A stretch of 15,702 nt of DNA from a bacterium (GCA_030018505.1 JASEHO010000023.1:1-15702), one strand, 5' to 3'. Shown: positions 1-7,532, counted from the stretch's first letter. Numbers and translations are program-made. Notes: a model not told the origin generated them from the sequence alone.

Positions 1-1
1 T

Positions 2-82
2 AGTGTCCGAAAGGATAATAAGAAATTTCACTAGCAAATTGCAAATTTAGCATTTGAAATGATTTATCTCCATTTGGACACT
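2..82. repeat. Possible small inverted-repeat element at window edge
   Basis: AGTGTCC at 2-8 and GGACACT at 76-82 are perfect 7-base reverse complements. The match continues imperfectly inward (AGTGTCCgAA against AGTGTCCaAA). The interior is AT-rich and contains the short direct repeat CAAATT/GCAAATT. This is compatible with a MITE or the tail of an insertion sequence, but the left flank is missing, so no target-site duplication can be checked. It could also be chance pairing in AT-rich DNA. Confidence 0.3.
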
Positions 83-94
83 CCTAATGGAGAT
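66..94. other. Hairpin upstream of the epimerase
   Basis: ATCTCCAT at 66-73 pairs perfectly with ATGGAGAT at 87-94 across a 13-base loop that holds the right copy of the AGTGTCC/GGACACT repeat. No T-run follows on the + strand, so it is not a classical terminator. It lies just upstream of the promoter at 116-144 and may belong to the neighbouring inverted-repeat element. Confidence 0.4.
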
Positions 95-115
95 GCTTAA
101 GCGGTTACCATTTAA

Positions 116-144
116 TTGACAGCCATTGGTTTTTAGTATACAAT
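116..144 (+). promoter_or_regulatory. Sigma70-type promoter for the epimerase-argH unit
   Basis: TTGACA at 116-121 and TACAAT at 139-144 are separated by 17 bases. An alternative -10, TATACA at 137-142, has a 15-base spacer. Transcription would start near 150-152, only a few bases before the ATG at 154. No Shine-Dalgarno sequence precedes that ATG, so the transcript would be leaderless or nearly so. Confidence 0.55.
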
Positions 145-153
145 TTATTCAAA

Positions 154-1122
154 ATGAAGATACTTGTGACAGGAGGAGCAGGTTTTTTGGGTTCTTGCTT
201 GGTAGATAGGCTTCTTGCCGCAGGGGAAGAGGTTTGTGTGGTTGATAATCTGACTACAGGAAATGTGGAGAATATCAAGCATAACCTCAGCAATTCTAAT
301 TTGCGGTTTACAAATGACTCTGTCTTAAATGAGCCCTTGATGGAAAAACTTATCAAGGAATGTGATGCAATTTATCATTTAGCTGCTGCAGTCGGAGTAA
401 AGCATATTGTCGATGACCCATTGACCTCAATCAAGACAAATGTTAAAGGCACTGATATTATCCTTGACCTTGCCCATAGGTATTGGAAGAAAACCCTCAT
501 TGCCTCAACCAGCGAGATATACGGAAAATCCAACCAAATCCCCTTTGATGAGCATAAAACAGAAAGGGTTCTGGGTTCAACAAAGATTGACAGATGGGCA
601 TACTCTACCTCAAAAGCAATAGATGAACACTTAGCCTTTGCCTATTCCAAGAAAGGTCTGCCTGTAGTCATTGTCAGGTACTTCAATTCCTATGGTCCAA
701 GAATAGATGAAAAGGGATATGGTACTGTTGTCGCCAGATTTATCAAGCAGGCGCTCAAGGGAAAGCCAATTACTGTTCATGGAGATGGAGGGCAGACAAG
801 GTGCTTTACTTATGTTGATGACACAGTCAGGGGAACAATCTTAGCCTGCACCACAAAGGGCGCAGAGGGCGATGTTTATAATATTGGCTCAAACCAGGAG
901 ACCTCAATATATCAATTGGCAGAGCTGATAAAGGAGTTGACAGGTTCCTCCTCTGAGATTGCACCAACTTCTTATGAGAGCTATTATGGTAAGGGGTTTG
1001 AGGATACAATAAGAAGGGTTCCCTCCATTCTTAATGCCAAAAAGAAGCTGAAATTTGAAGCAAAGGTGAGCTTGCAAGAGGGCTTGAAAAAGACTATCAA
1101 GTGGTGCAAAGAAGACTGGTAA
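154..1122 (+). CDS. NAD-dependent epimerase/dehydratase (extended SDR)
   Basis: This 322-residue protein is a complete extended short-chain dehydrogenase/reductase, probably a nucleotide-sugar epimerase or UDP-glucuronate decarboxylase-like enzyme supplying sugars for cell-surface polysaccharide. Seen in the sequence: the N-terminal Rossmann motif GGAGFLG (residues 7-13), an acidic residue ending strand 2 (VVDN, 29-32), the STSE catalytic Ser/Thr region (118-121), YSTSK with the catalytic Tyr150 and Lys154, and the substrate-loop motif HGDGGQTRCFTYVDD (209-223). The start is fixed by the MKILVTGGAG N-terminus typical of the family. There is no ribosome-binding site, and the promoter at 116-144 implies a nearly leaderless message. 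Its stop overlaps the argH start by one base (TAATG), so the two are probably co-transcribed. The exact substrate cannot be read from the sequence. Confidence 0.93.
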   Translation: MKILVTGGAGFLGSCLVDRLLAAGEEVCVVDNLTTGNVENIKHNLSNSNLRFTNDSVLNEPLMEKLIKECDAIYHLAAAVGVKHIVDDPLTSIKTNVKGTDIILDLAHRYWKKTLIASTSEIYGKSNQIPFDEHKTERVLGSTKIDRWAYSTSKAIDEHLAFAYSKKGLPVVIVRYFNSYGPRIDEKGYGTVVARFIKQALKGKPITVHGDGGQTRCFTYVDDTVRGTILACTTKGAEGDVYNIGSNQETSIYQLAELIKELTGSSSEIAPTSYESYYGKGFEDTIRRVPSILNAKKKLKFEAKVSLQEGLKKTIKWCKEDW

Positions 1123-2468
1123 TGAAGCTCTGGCAAAAAGATTACACGCCAAACGAAAGGATAGAAGCCTTTGTAGTAGGAAAGGATTACCTCTTAGACC
1201 AAGCATTAGTCAGATTTGACTGTCTGGGAAGTATAGCCCATATCAGAGGGCTATTGGATATTGGCATACTCACTGAGGAGGAGTTTTCTCTTCTGAAAAA
1301 AGGTCTCCTTGAGATTATTGAACTTGATAAAGAAGGAAGATTCATTATCCAGCCTGAGGATGAGGATGTTCACACCAAGATAGAGAATCACTTAACAGAG
1401 CAACTTTCTGATATTGCCAAAAAGATTCATACTGCCAGGTCAAGGAACGACCAGGTCCTAACCGCTATCAGGCTCTATGCCAAAGAAAGATTTCTGACAA
1501 TAGAAGAAAAGACAATCTCTCTTTCCCTATCCTTTCTTACCTTTGCTGAAAAATACCCTATGCTTCCTATGCCAGGAAGGACTCACCTCCAGAAGGCTAT
1601 GCCATCATCCCTGGGTCTTTGGGCAGGGGCTTTTAGCGAAAGCCTTCTTGACAATCTTATTATCATGGATGCAGGCTATGAGCTTTGCGACCAGTCTCCA
1701 CTGGGCTCAGGTGCAAGCTATGGGATTCCTCTGCCTTTAGATAGAAACCTCACAGCAGAGCTTCTTTCCTTTTCAAGGGTTCAGAGGAATACCCTCTATA
1801 CGAACAATAGTCGAGGAAAGATAGAGGCATCCCTTCTGATGGGTCTATTGGGTGTTGTCCTTGATATCTCAAAATTTTCAAGCGACCTTATCCTCTTTCT
1901 CCTTCCTGAACTAAGCTATTTTCAACTTCCCCAAGAGTTCTTTCTTGGCTCATCCATTATGCCCCAGAAGAGGAATCCATCCTTCTTAGAAATTATAAGG
2001 GCAAGGTCTAATACCTTCATCTCTTTAGTCTTTCAAGTAATCTCTATTATCAATAGCCTTCCTTCAGGTTACAATCAGGACTTTCAGGAGACAAAGGAGC
2101 CATTCATTAAGGGTCTTGATATAGCAGAAGAGCTTATAGAGATAGCCAGCTTGATAGTTGAGAACCTAAAACCCAATGAGGAGGCAATGAGAAAGGCTTG
2201 CACACCAGAGATATTTGCCCAGGATAAAGCGATAGAGTTAACAAAAGAAGGAATGCCGTTTAGAGAGGCTTACAAGAAGGTAGCCAAAGAATTGGACAAG
2301 ATTGAAACCCGAGAGATTTCTGCAGCCTTAAAGAAAAGAAGTCATATCGGAGGAACAGGAAACCTCCAGCTGATAAGACTGAGAGAAGAGATTTTGAGCA
2401 AACAGAAAGCTATAACTAAGAGAAAAGAGGATTGGGAAAAAAAGGTATCTTACCTGACTAAAAGCTAA
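1122..2468 (+). CDS. argH: Argininosuccinate lyase
   Basis: ArgH cleaves argininosuccinate to arginine and fumarate, the last step of arginine synthesis; it is a cytosolic homotetramer. The ATG at 1122 overlaps the epimerase stop as TAATG, giving 448 residues, close to the usual 450-470; a GTG at 1101 is possible but less likely. Family motifs are in order: EDVHTKIE (81-88), TARSRNDQV (104-112, where most relatives have TGRSRNDQV), GRTHLQ with the catalytic-region His155, SPLGSGA (192-198), and the fumarase/lyase signature GSSIMPQKRNP (276-286) bearing the catalytic serine loop. No other arg gene is in the window, so its pairing with a sugar epimerase is unusual. The 3' end overlaps the convergent FecR gene by 11 bases. 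Confidence 0.96.
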   Translation: MKLWQKDYTPNERIEAFVVGKDYLLDQALVRFDCLGSIAHIRGLLDIGILTEEEFSLLKKGLLEIIELDKEGRFIIQPEDEDVHTKIENHLTEQLSDIAKKIHTARSRNDQVLTAIRLYAKERFLTIEEKTISLSLSFLTFAEKYPMLPMPGRTHLQKAMPSSLGLWAGAFSESLLDNLIIMDAGYELCDQSPLGSGASYGIPLPLDRNLTAELLSFSRVQRNTLYTNNSRGKIEASLLMGLLGVVLDISKFSSDLILFLLPELSYFQLPQEFFLGSSIMPQKRNPSFLEIIRARSNTFISLVFQVISIINSLPSGYNQDFQETKEPFIKGLDIAEELIEIASLIVENLKPNEEAMRKACTPEIFAQDKAIELTKEGMPFREAYKKVAKELDKIETREISAALKKRSHIGGTGNLQLIRLREEILSKQKAITKRKEDWEKKVSYLTKS

Positions 2469-4146
2469 TCTTTGTAGATAAAGATGAGGAGGGATAGGAT
2501 ACCCCATTTTCATCATAGTTAACCTTATAGGTATAGACTGCACTGACTGGTCCTGCTAATTGATAATCTGCAACAAATCTCCACATCGTGTTTGGCTGGT
2601 TAAAGTCAGAGAATAATGGCTTTGCCTCCTTTCTATAGAGAGAGATAGAGGCTGAGTTCAGGCTTCCTATCTTTTTAACTAAACCACAACCCAAATATAA
2701 AGAAGGATCCTTTTTAGAGTAACTTTCATAAGTCATAGACAAGGAGAGATAATTGAAAAACTTATAAGAAAGTCCAGAAAAAACCCCTTTTTTCTTCTCT
2801 CCTTGCGAGGTTAATGAACCTATCTTCTTCATCCTTACATCCTCATAAAAGGTGTCAAAATAGGCTGGGATAAAATCACTATCCATATTCCGATACTCTA
2901 ATCTGAAATCCGCCCCAAAGATTTTAGCCAAAAGACCAGGTGCGGCAAAGCCCATTCCATACTTATCAATCTTGGCTATATCTCCGTATAGTTTTATATC
3001 AAGGGGTAAGGGAAGTTCTGCATCACATCCATAAACTGTTGTTTTGGTTGCTGGCTTTGAGTCAAAAACGCAGGTGGCACCAAGATTAAACCAGCCAAAC
3101 TTTTTAGAGACCCTTCCACCTACTAACTTAGCCTCATCAACATCAGGTAGGACTGCACTAAATCCTCCTTTCTTTCTATTCCAGGAGGCTTCTACGCCAA
3201 TGGTCTTTGTTGAAGGATAATAGAGCATATTGGTATATCGGCTCATAATGAAGCCATGACCTAAGGTAACCTCTGGTAGAGAGCCTACCCTTGTATAAAA
3301 ACCCTTCTCTTTTTCTCCATAGCTAAGATAGAGAATCTTATTCTGCACCTTCCAATCATTCTTCCTTGTCTTCCCATCTTCATCAAAGTAGAGCGAGAGG
3401 TCCAACCCAAGCCCAAATTTCCAAAACTTTAACTCTGGCAGGATTCCCAATTGATAGTAGAGCTTGTCATCAATCATAGTTGCCCCATATATTGCCTGCC
3501 AACCAAGCTCCTTCCTCTCTTTTTTAACCTCTTCTTTTGGTTTTTCTTCGGCAGGCTTTTTTTCCTGCCACTGAGAGAAGTCTTCCTCAGTCAAGGCTTC
3601 TGGTGCTGTTGGAGCCTGGCCAGAAATGACTCTTGTCCTAAAACCACTATTAAGCAGGATCTCCTCTGTCTGATCTACCTCTCTTATACCCAAAGCACCT
3701 TCAAAGACAAAGAAATCGCTTGTGCCATCAAGCCAGACACCAGTGGCAAACTCTGTTCCTCGTAATCCAGCTACAGCCGTAGGGGTATGGATAGATGCCT
3801 TCATATTCCCATACTTTAGCCTTATCATCCTCATCCAGATCCTGCCAGCCCAAACCTTGAAGAGACTCTCCTCGCTATCAAACCTTTGAATTGTAAGCTG
3901 GGTGTTTTCCTTGAGCTTAATGATGGACTTATCAGTATCCCGCAATTCAGCCTCAGAGCCTGGTCCTGTTCGTATCTCATCCCCAGGCAAAAACACAGAA
4001 TTAATTACCGCCTTATGCCATGTCTCAGTGCCTCTCCTTGCCTCTACTGTGCCCACAAAAAAGAAGAGCTTATAAGAAAACTCTTCACAAAATCCAGCTC
4101 CTCCTAAAACCATCCCCATTACACACAACAAAAATAGTCTTTTCAT
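2458..4146 (-). CDS. FecR-domain protein with C-terminal beta-barrel-like region
   Basis: This 562-residue protein has an N-terminal signal peptide (MKRLFLLCVMGMVLGGAGFC) without a proper lipobox. A FecR domain follows at about 31-175, with the typical stretches LPGDEIRTG (53-61), HTPTAVAGLRGTEF (120-133) and VFEGALGI (147-154). A Pro/Lys/Glu-rich linker spans about 192-213. Residues 214-562 show alternating aromatic and polar strands and the protein ends in Phe, as outer-membrane beta-barrel proteins do. A periplasmic sensor/anchor joined to an outer-membrane barrel is my inference; the ligand is unknown. It starts 4 bases after the rplX stop, and its AAGGAG ribosome-binding site lies inside the end of rplX, so it is probably translated from the ribosomal-protein transcript. 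Its TAG stop lies inside argH. Confidence 0.82.
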   Translation of the reverse strand: MKRLFLLCVMGMVLGGAGFCEEFSYKLFFFVGTVEARRGTETWHKAVINSVFLPGDEIRTGPGSEAELRDTDKSIIKLKENTQLTIQRFDSEESLFKVWAGRIWMRMIRLKYGNMKASIHTPTAVAGLRGTEFATGVWLDGTSDFFVFEGALGIREVDQTEEILLNSGFRTRVISGQAPTAPEALTEEDFSQWQEKKPAEEKPKEEVKKERKELGWQAIYGATMIDDKLYYQLGILPELKFWKFGLGLDLSLYFDEDGKTRKNDWKVQNKILYLSYGEKEKGFYTRVGSLPEVTLGHGFIMSRYTNMLYYPSTKTIGVEASWNRKKGGFSAVLPDVDEAKLVGGRVSKKFGWFNLGATCVFDSKPATKTTVYGCDAELPLPLDIKLYGDIAKIDKYGMGFAAPGLLAKIFGADFRLEYRNMDSDFIPAYFDTFYEDVRMKKIGSLTSQGEKKKGVFSGLSYKFFNYLSLSMTYESYSKKDPSLYLGCGLVKKIGSLNSASISLYRKEAKPLFSDFNQPNTMWRFVADYQLAGPVSAVYTYKVNYDENGVSYPSSSLSTKISF

Positions 4147-4150
4147 TGCC

Positions 4151-4477
4151 TTATTCTCCTTTGTCTATTGGTTCCTGGCAGGCTTTGCAGACCCGCAGTT
4201 TCTTGCCATCATCTTTTTTTGATGCTGAGAATCTTACTGCCTTTCCACAGTTTGGACACAAAAGCTGCACCTTGCAAAGCCACATAGGTAGCTCTTTTTC
4301 AATGATTCCTCCCTGTCTGTTTGCCGCTGTAGGTTTGCTATGTCTCTTTACCCTATTTACCCCTTCTACTATAAGCTTCTCTTTATCTGGAAATACCTTG
4401 ATAACCTTTCCCTCTTTTCCTTTATCCTTTCCAGAGAGGACTATCACCCGATCATCCTTCTTTATTTTGAGACTCAT
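4151..4477 (-). CDS. rplX: 50S ribosomal protein L24
   Basis: L24 binds 23S rRNA early in 50S assembly. At 108 residues it has normal length. The N-terminal KOW-type motif is at about 6-33 ([20 protein letters not shown]). The C-terminal half carries a CxxC...CxxC pattern (C74, C77, C97, C100), common in many bacterial L24 proteins. The ATG overlaps the rplN stop by 4 bases (ATGA). It is the last ribosomal gene of the cluster: the expected next gene, rplE, is replaced by the FecR gene, which starts 4 bases later. Confidence 0.95.
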   Translation of the reverse strand: MSLKIKKDDRVIVLSGKDKGKEGKVIKVFPDKEKLIVEGVNRVKRHSKPTAANRQGGIIEKELPMWLCKVQLLCPNCGKAVRFSASKKDDGKKLRVCKACQEPIDKGE

Positions 4478-4842
4478 ACTACCTCCGGAGCAAGGGTGAT
4501 AATCTTCATAAACCCCTTTGCCCTCAGTTCTCTGGCTACTGGACCAAAGATTCGCGTTCCCACAGGATTTCCGTCTTTATCTATGATAACAGCCGCATTC
4601 TCATCAAACTTGATATATGAACCATCCTCTCTTCTCTGCTCCTTCTTTGTCCTGGCAACAACAGCCTTAACCACAGTTCCATCTTTAACCTGAGCTGTGG
4701 GAATTGCATCTTTGACACAAGCAACGATTATATCGCCGAGCCTGGCATATCTTCTTTTTGAACCACCCAAAACATGGATGCACATAATCTTTCTTGCCCC
4801 ACTATTATCAATAACATTAAGCCTTGTCTGCAGTTGAATCAT
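4474..4842 (-). CDS. rplN: 50S ribosomal protein L14
   Basis: L14 is a universal 50S protein near the inter-subunit bridge. It has 122 residues, the standard length, with the opening [18 protein letters not shown] and the family signature around [20 protein letters not shown] (64-83). It is full length. Its start overlaps the rpsQ stop by 4 bases and its stop overlaps the rplX start by 4 bases, so translation is probably coupled throughout. Confidence 0.97.
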   Translation of the reverse strand: MIQLQTRLNVIDNSGARKIMCIHVLGGSKRRYARLGDIIVACVKDAIPTAQVKDGTVVKAVVARTKKEQRREDGSYIKFDENAAVIIDKDGNPVGTRIFGPVARELRAKGFMKIITLAPEVV

Positions 4843-5075
4843 TTAAGCACCTCTATAACCTGCCATCTTTTCATAGCAGATAATGGTCTTGTCTCTACTA
4901 TCTTTACCTTGTCGCCTGTCTTTGCCCCAATTGAATTGTCCGCATAATACTTTGTTCTTCTCTTGATATACTTTTTATATACCGGGTGTTGAATTGTAGT
5001 CTCTCCTTGGACAACCACAGTCCTCTGCATCTTATCAGACAAGACAACACCTATTCTCTTTTTTCTCTCTCCCAT
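4839..5075 (-). CDS. rpsQ: 30S ribosomal protein S17
   Basis: S17 is a primary 16S rRNA-binding protein of the 30S subunit. The 78-residue product has the OB-fold pattern [14 protein letters not shown] near the N-terminus and the S17 signature [13 protein letters not shown] (54-66). It ends in TGA, which overlaps the rplN ATG by 4 bases; this shows that TGA is a real stop in this genome. Its ATG shares one base with the rpmC stop (TAATG). Confidence 0.95.
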   Translation of the reverse strand: MGERKKRIGVVLSDKMQRTVVVQGETTIQHPVYKKYIKRRTKYYADNSIGAKTGDKVKIVETRPLSAMKRWQVIEVLK

Positions 5076-5278
5076 TATATCTTCCTCCCTTTTAATTCCT
5101 CTTCTTTTAGTAAGGTATTGATTGTAGCCACAGATCGCTTCATCTCCTTTATTTTATGAGGCTTCTCCAACCCTTTTATCACTTTTTGATGACGAAGGTT
5201 TAACAATTCAGAGGAAAACTCCTTTTTCTTTTCTAATAATTCTTCTTTTCCTAATGTTCTCAGTTCTTTTGTCTTCAT
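5075..5278 (-). CDS. rpmC: 50S ribosomal protein L29
   Basis: L29 is a small helical protein at the peptide exit tunnel, where it contributes to docking of trigger factor and SRP. The 67-residue product is rich in Lys and Glu and shows the usual two-helix pattern, with [18 protein letters not shown] at the N-terminus and the [16 protein letters not shown] signature region in the middle. The ATG overlaps the rplP stop by 4 bases. Order and strand match the conserved S10 operon segment. Confidence 0.93.
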   Translation of the reverse strand: MKTKELRTLGKEELLEKKKEFSSELLNLRHQKVIKGLEKPHKIKEMKRSVATINTLLKEEELKGRKI

Positions 5279-5682
5279 TCTCTCACCAAAATCCTTGTTT
5301 TAATAGGCAACTTATGACTGGCCAGCCGAAAAGCCTCTTTTGCTGTTTCAGGAGTTACCCCAGCCATTTCAAAAAGAATCCTGCCAGGTTTTACTACTGC
5401 CACCCAACCCTCAGGAGCACCTTTGCCCTTTCCCATTCTTGTCTCCGCAGGCTTTTTGGTTATTGGCTTATCTGGAAATATCCGTATCCATATCTTTCCA
5501 CCCCTCTTTACATGCCGTGTCATAGCAACACGAGCAGATTCTATCTGCCGGGCTGTAATCCAGTTTGGCTCCAGTGCCTGAAGTCCAAACTCCCCAAAGG
5601 AGATAGCGCTTCCAGCTATAGCTACTCCGCCTCTCTTGCCGCGATGTTGTTTTCTAAACTTGACCCTTTTGGGCATTAACAT
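5275..5682 (-). CDS. rplP: 50S ribosomal protein L16
   Basis: L16 organises the A-site region of the 50S subunit. It has 135 residues, full length, with the family start [17 protein letters not shown] and the signature [20 protein letters not shown]. The start at 5682 is preceded by AAGGAG about 10 bases upstream and agrees with the usual N-terminus. It ends in TGA. It is the first gene of the cluster here: rpsC, its normal upstream neighbour, is absent, and a near-consensus promoter (5767-5795) lies about 85 bases upstream instead. Confidence 0.97.
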   Translation of the reverse strand: MLMPKRVKFRKQHRGKRGGVAIAGSAISFGEFGLQALEPNWITARQIESARVAMTRHVKRGGKIWIRIFPDKPITKKPAETRMGKGKGAPEGWVAVVKPGRILFEMAGVTPETAKEAFRLASHKLPIKTRILVRE

Positions 5683-5766
5683 CTTTGATTATCTCCTTAT
5701 TTATGCTTATTTCTGTAACCAAGACTCTTTCTTTAGAATTAAGCTTCCTTGTAGAAAGTTTGATGA

Positions 5767-5795
5767 AGTATAACTAAACGGAAACCTTTTGTCAA
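5767..5795 (-). promoter_or_regulatory. Near-consensus sigma70 promoter for rplP-rplX
   Basis: Read on the - strand, TTGACA (5795-5790) and TATACT (5772-5767) are separated by exactly 17 bases. Transcription should start near 5760, leaving a leader of about 78 bases before rplP. The -35 box lies in the loop and right arm of a short inverted repeat, AAACCTT (5782-5788) and AAGGTTT (5794-5800). The promoter allows the truncated ribosomal cluster, and probably the FecR gene, to be expressed without the upstream S10 genes. Confidence 0.7.
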
Positions 5796-5811
5796 GGTTT
5801 TTTGGTTATTG

Positions 5812-5895
5812 AAAAAAGAATCTGTTTCAGACTATGGTGATGTACTCTTCTTTGATACTACCTTTGAAAGATTGGGACTAAAAAGAAAGCATTGA
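5812..5895 (+). pseudogene. Possible transposase remnant
   Basis: A short + strand frame reads KKESVSDYGDVLFFDTTFERLGLKRKH and then stops at TGA (5893-5895). The pattern GDVLxFDxxFERLGL resembles, by eye only, the N-terminal region of IS4/IS1634-type transposases. No start codon, no catalytic region and no matching terminal repeats are seen. The fragment may be chance; if real, it marks an old insertion next to the rplP promoter. Confidence 0.25.
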
Positions 5896-5940
5896 TAGGC
5901 ACTCTGAAAAAAGGGTTGGTGGCTTTAGTGTTAATCTTAG

Positions 5941-5989
5941 GAATATAGGGGAATATAGGGGGGAATATAGGGGACAGCAACCTATTTTC
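5941..5989. repeat. G-rich decamer repeat with conserved tail, copy 1
   Basis: GAATATAGGG occurs three times (5941-5950, 5951-5960, 5963-5972), followed directly by GACAGCAACCTATTTTC. A second copy with the same architecture sits in the RHS gene at 13333-13371: GAAAAAGGG-type decamers followed by GACAGAAACCTATTT. The shared string GGGGACAG(C/A)AACCTATTT matches at 17 of 18 positions. Similar GGGGACAG...CCTATTTT sequences are, from memory, associated with REP-like elements in environmental genomes; that link is not proven here. Confidence 0.55.
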
Positions 5990-6019
5990 TTAATTCACTA
6001 ATCTAATAAAAGAAAGAAT

Positions 6020-6045
6020 AAAAAGGTCAACTTACTTGAAAGACC
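6020..6045 (-). terminator. Weak terminator candidate for the UbiD-family gene
   Basis: On the - strand, GGTC (6045-6042) can pair with GACC (6028-6025), helped by CAA/TTG inside the loop, and is followed by a run of five Ts. It lies about 55 bases after the UbiD-family stop codon. The stem is short and interrupted, so this is only a candidate. Confidence 0.3.
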
Positions 6046-6098
6046 GGCACTTAATCTTTTGGAAATCTGTCGCTTTCTCGGTATATTCAGAGGCATAC

Positions 6099-7532
6099 CT
6101 ATATCTCATATAGCTTCCATCTTTCATCTACCAGTTGCTTTATCTCTGGAAGCATCTGTATCTCATCTGGCCATGCCCTTGTTCTTCCTTCGCTCTTATC
6201 TTTTCTGGTCGCATCTATACCTACCTTTGTGCCATAGTCTGATATATTGCTGGCATGGTCAAGGACATCTAATGGGCCTTCAGAGAGGAGAATATCATTC
6301 TTTGGGTCAATATTATTGAAGACCTTCCAGGCAACATCTGAGAGATTTTGAATGTTAATATCGCTGTCAACAACAATGATTATCTTGGTGAACATCATCT
6401 GTCCCATGCCCCAGAGGGAATGCATCACCTTCTTTGCCTGGCCAGGATACTCCTTTTTGATGGAGACAATGGCACAGTTATGAAAGACGCCTTCTATAGG
6501 CAGGTTAATATCAATTATCTCTGGAAGCTGAAATTTTAATAACGGCAAGAAGATTCTCTCTGTGGCTTTTGCTAAGAAGCAGTCCTCCATTGGTGGCTTT
6601 CCGACAATAGTAGCAGGATAAATGGCATCTTTTCTGTGAGTGATGCAGTTTATGTGAAAAACAGGATATAGGTCTTTTGGTGAATAGAAGCCAGTGTGGT
6701 CTCCAAATGGGCCCTCTTCTCTCAGCTCATTAGGCTCCACATAGCCTTCCAGGACTATCTCAGCTTGGGCTGGAACCTCTAAGTCTATTGTCTCGCACTT
6801 TACCAATTCTACTGGTTCTTTCCGCAAAAAACCTGCAAAGAGCATCTCATCTATGCCATCTGGCAGAGGGGCTGTGGAGGCATAGATTGTAGCTGGATCC
6901 CCTCCTAAGGCTACAGCAACTTCCATCCTCTTATTCAACTCGCAGTATCTTCTATAGTGCTTTGCCCCGCCTTTATGGATATGCCAGTGCATCCCACAGG
7001 TTGCCTCATCATAGACCTGCATCCTATACATTCCCACATTCCTTTTGCCTGTCTCTGGGTCGGCAGTAAAGACCATAGGTAGGGTGATAAACCTGCCTCC
7101 ATCACCTGGCCAGCATTTTAAGATTGGAAACTTAAGGATATTAGGCTCTTTGACTATCACCTCCTGGCAAGGGCCATTTTTTACCTTCTTTGGGATAAAC
7201 TGGCTCATCTGATGGAGCTTTGGCAGGAGCAAGACCTTTTCTAATAAACCCTTTGGAGGCTCAAAAGCCAAAAGCTCCGTTATTCTTTCTGTTATCTGGT
7301 CTATATTGCCCAAAGCCAATTCTATCCTCTTGCTTGAGCCAAAAGCATTTATCAGGACAGGAAAATTATGTCCCTTAACATTTTCAAAGAGTAAGGCAGT
7401 ACCCCTACTTTTCACCACCCTATCAGCAATCTCTGTAATCTCCAGCTCAGAGCTAACGGGCTCCTTTATCTTTCGTAAAGCACCATTTTCCTCAAGTCTC
7501 TTTATAAAACTGCGTAAGTCTTTGTATGCCAT
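6099..7532 (-). CDS. UbiD-family decarboxylase
   Basis: UbiD enzymes use prenylated FMN for reversible decarboxylation of aromatic or alpha,beta-unsaturated acids. Members act in ubiquinone or menaquinone synthesis and in aromatic metabolism. The 477-residue product starts MAYKDLRSFIKRLE, the usual N-terminus; an upstream TTG at 7580 would add 16 atypical residues and is rejected. Conserved blocks are NVGMYRMQVYDEATCGMHWH (165-184), HKGGAKHYR (186-194), EEGPFGDHTGFYS (272-284, the acidic active-site region) and, near the end, GPLDVLDHAS and GTKVGIDAT. No UbiX, which makes the cofactor, lies nearby, and no other quinone gene is in the window, so the substrate is not assigned. The ATG has no clear Shine-Dalgarno sequence. 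Confidence 0.93.
   Translation of the reverse strand: MAYKDLRSFIKRLEENGALRKIKEPVSSELEITEIADRVVKSRGTALLFENVKGHNFPVLINAFGSSKRIELALGNIDQITERITELLAFEPPKGLLEKVLLLPKLHQMSQFIPKKVKNGPCQEVIVKEPNILKFPILKCWPGDGGRFITLPMVFTADPETGKRNVGMYRMQVYDEATCGMHWHIHKGGAKHYRRYCELNKRMEVAVALGGDPATIYASTAPLPDGIDEMLFAGFLRKEPVELVKCETIDLEVPAQAEIVLEGYVEPNELREEGPFGDHTGFYSPKDLYPVFHINCITHRKDAIYPATIVGKPPMEDCFLAKATERIFLPLLKFQLPEIIDINLPIEGVFHNCAIVSIKKEYPGQAKKVMHSLWGMGQMMFTKIIIVVDSDINIQNLSDVAWKVFNNIDPKNDILLSEGPLDVLDHASNISDYGTKVGIDATRKDKSEGRTRAWPDEIQMLPEIKQLVDERWKLYEI

Larger units (their letters stand above)
5683..6098. other. 416-base non-coding region between ubiD-like gene and rplP
   Basis: No complete gene is visible. From right to left it holds a weak terminator-like structure below the UbiD-family gene, a G-rich tandem repeat with a conserved tail (5941-5989), a short reading frame resembling part of a transposase (5812-5895), the rplP promoter (5767-5795) and the rplP leader. 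This is where rpsC would be expected if the S10 operon were intact, but nothing resembling rpsC is present. Confidence 0.7.

Noticed and set aside
1101..1122. GTG start at 1101 for argH
   Set aside because: The ATG at 1122 forms a TAATG overlap with the preceding stop, and the protein then starts like other ArgH proteins.
4020..4693. Open frames on the + strand opposite rplX and rplN
   Set aside because: They are antisense shadows of conserved ribosomal protein genes and have no family-like features.
5683..6098. Hidden rpsC or tRNA in the gap upstream of rplP
   Set aside because: Neither strand contains S3-like sequence or a cloverleaf with a T-loop motif.
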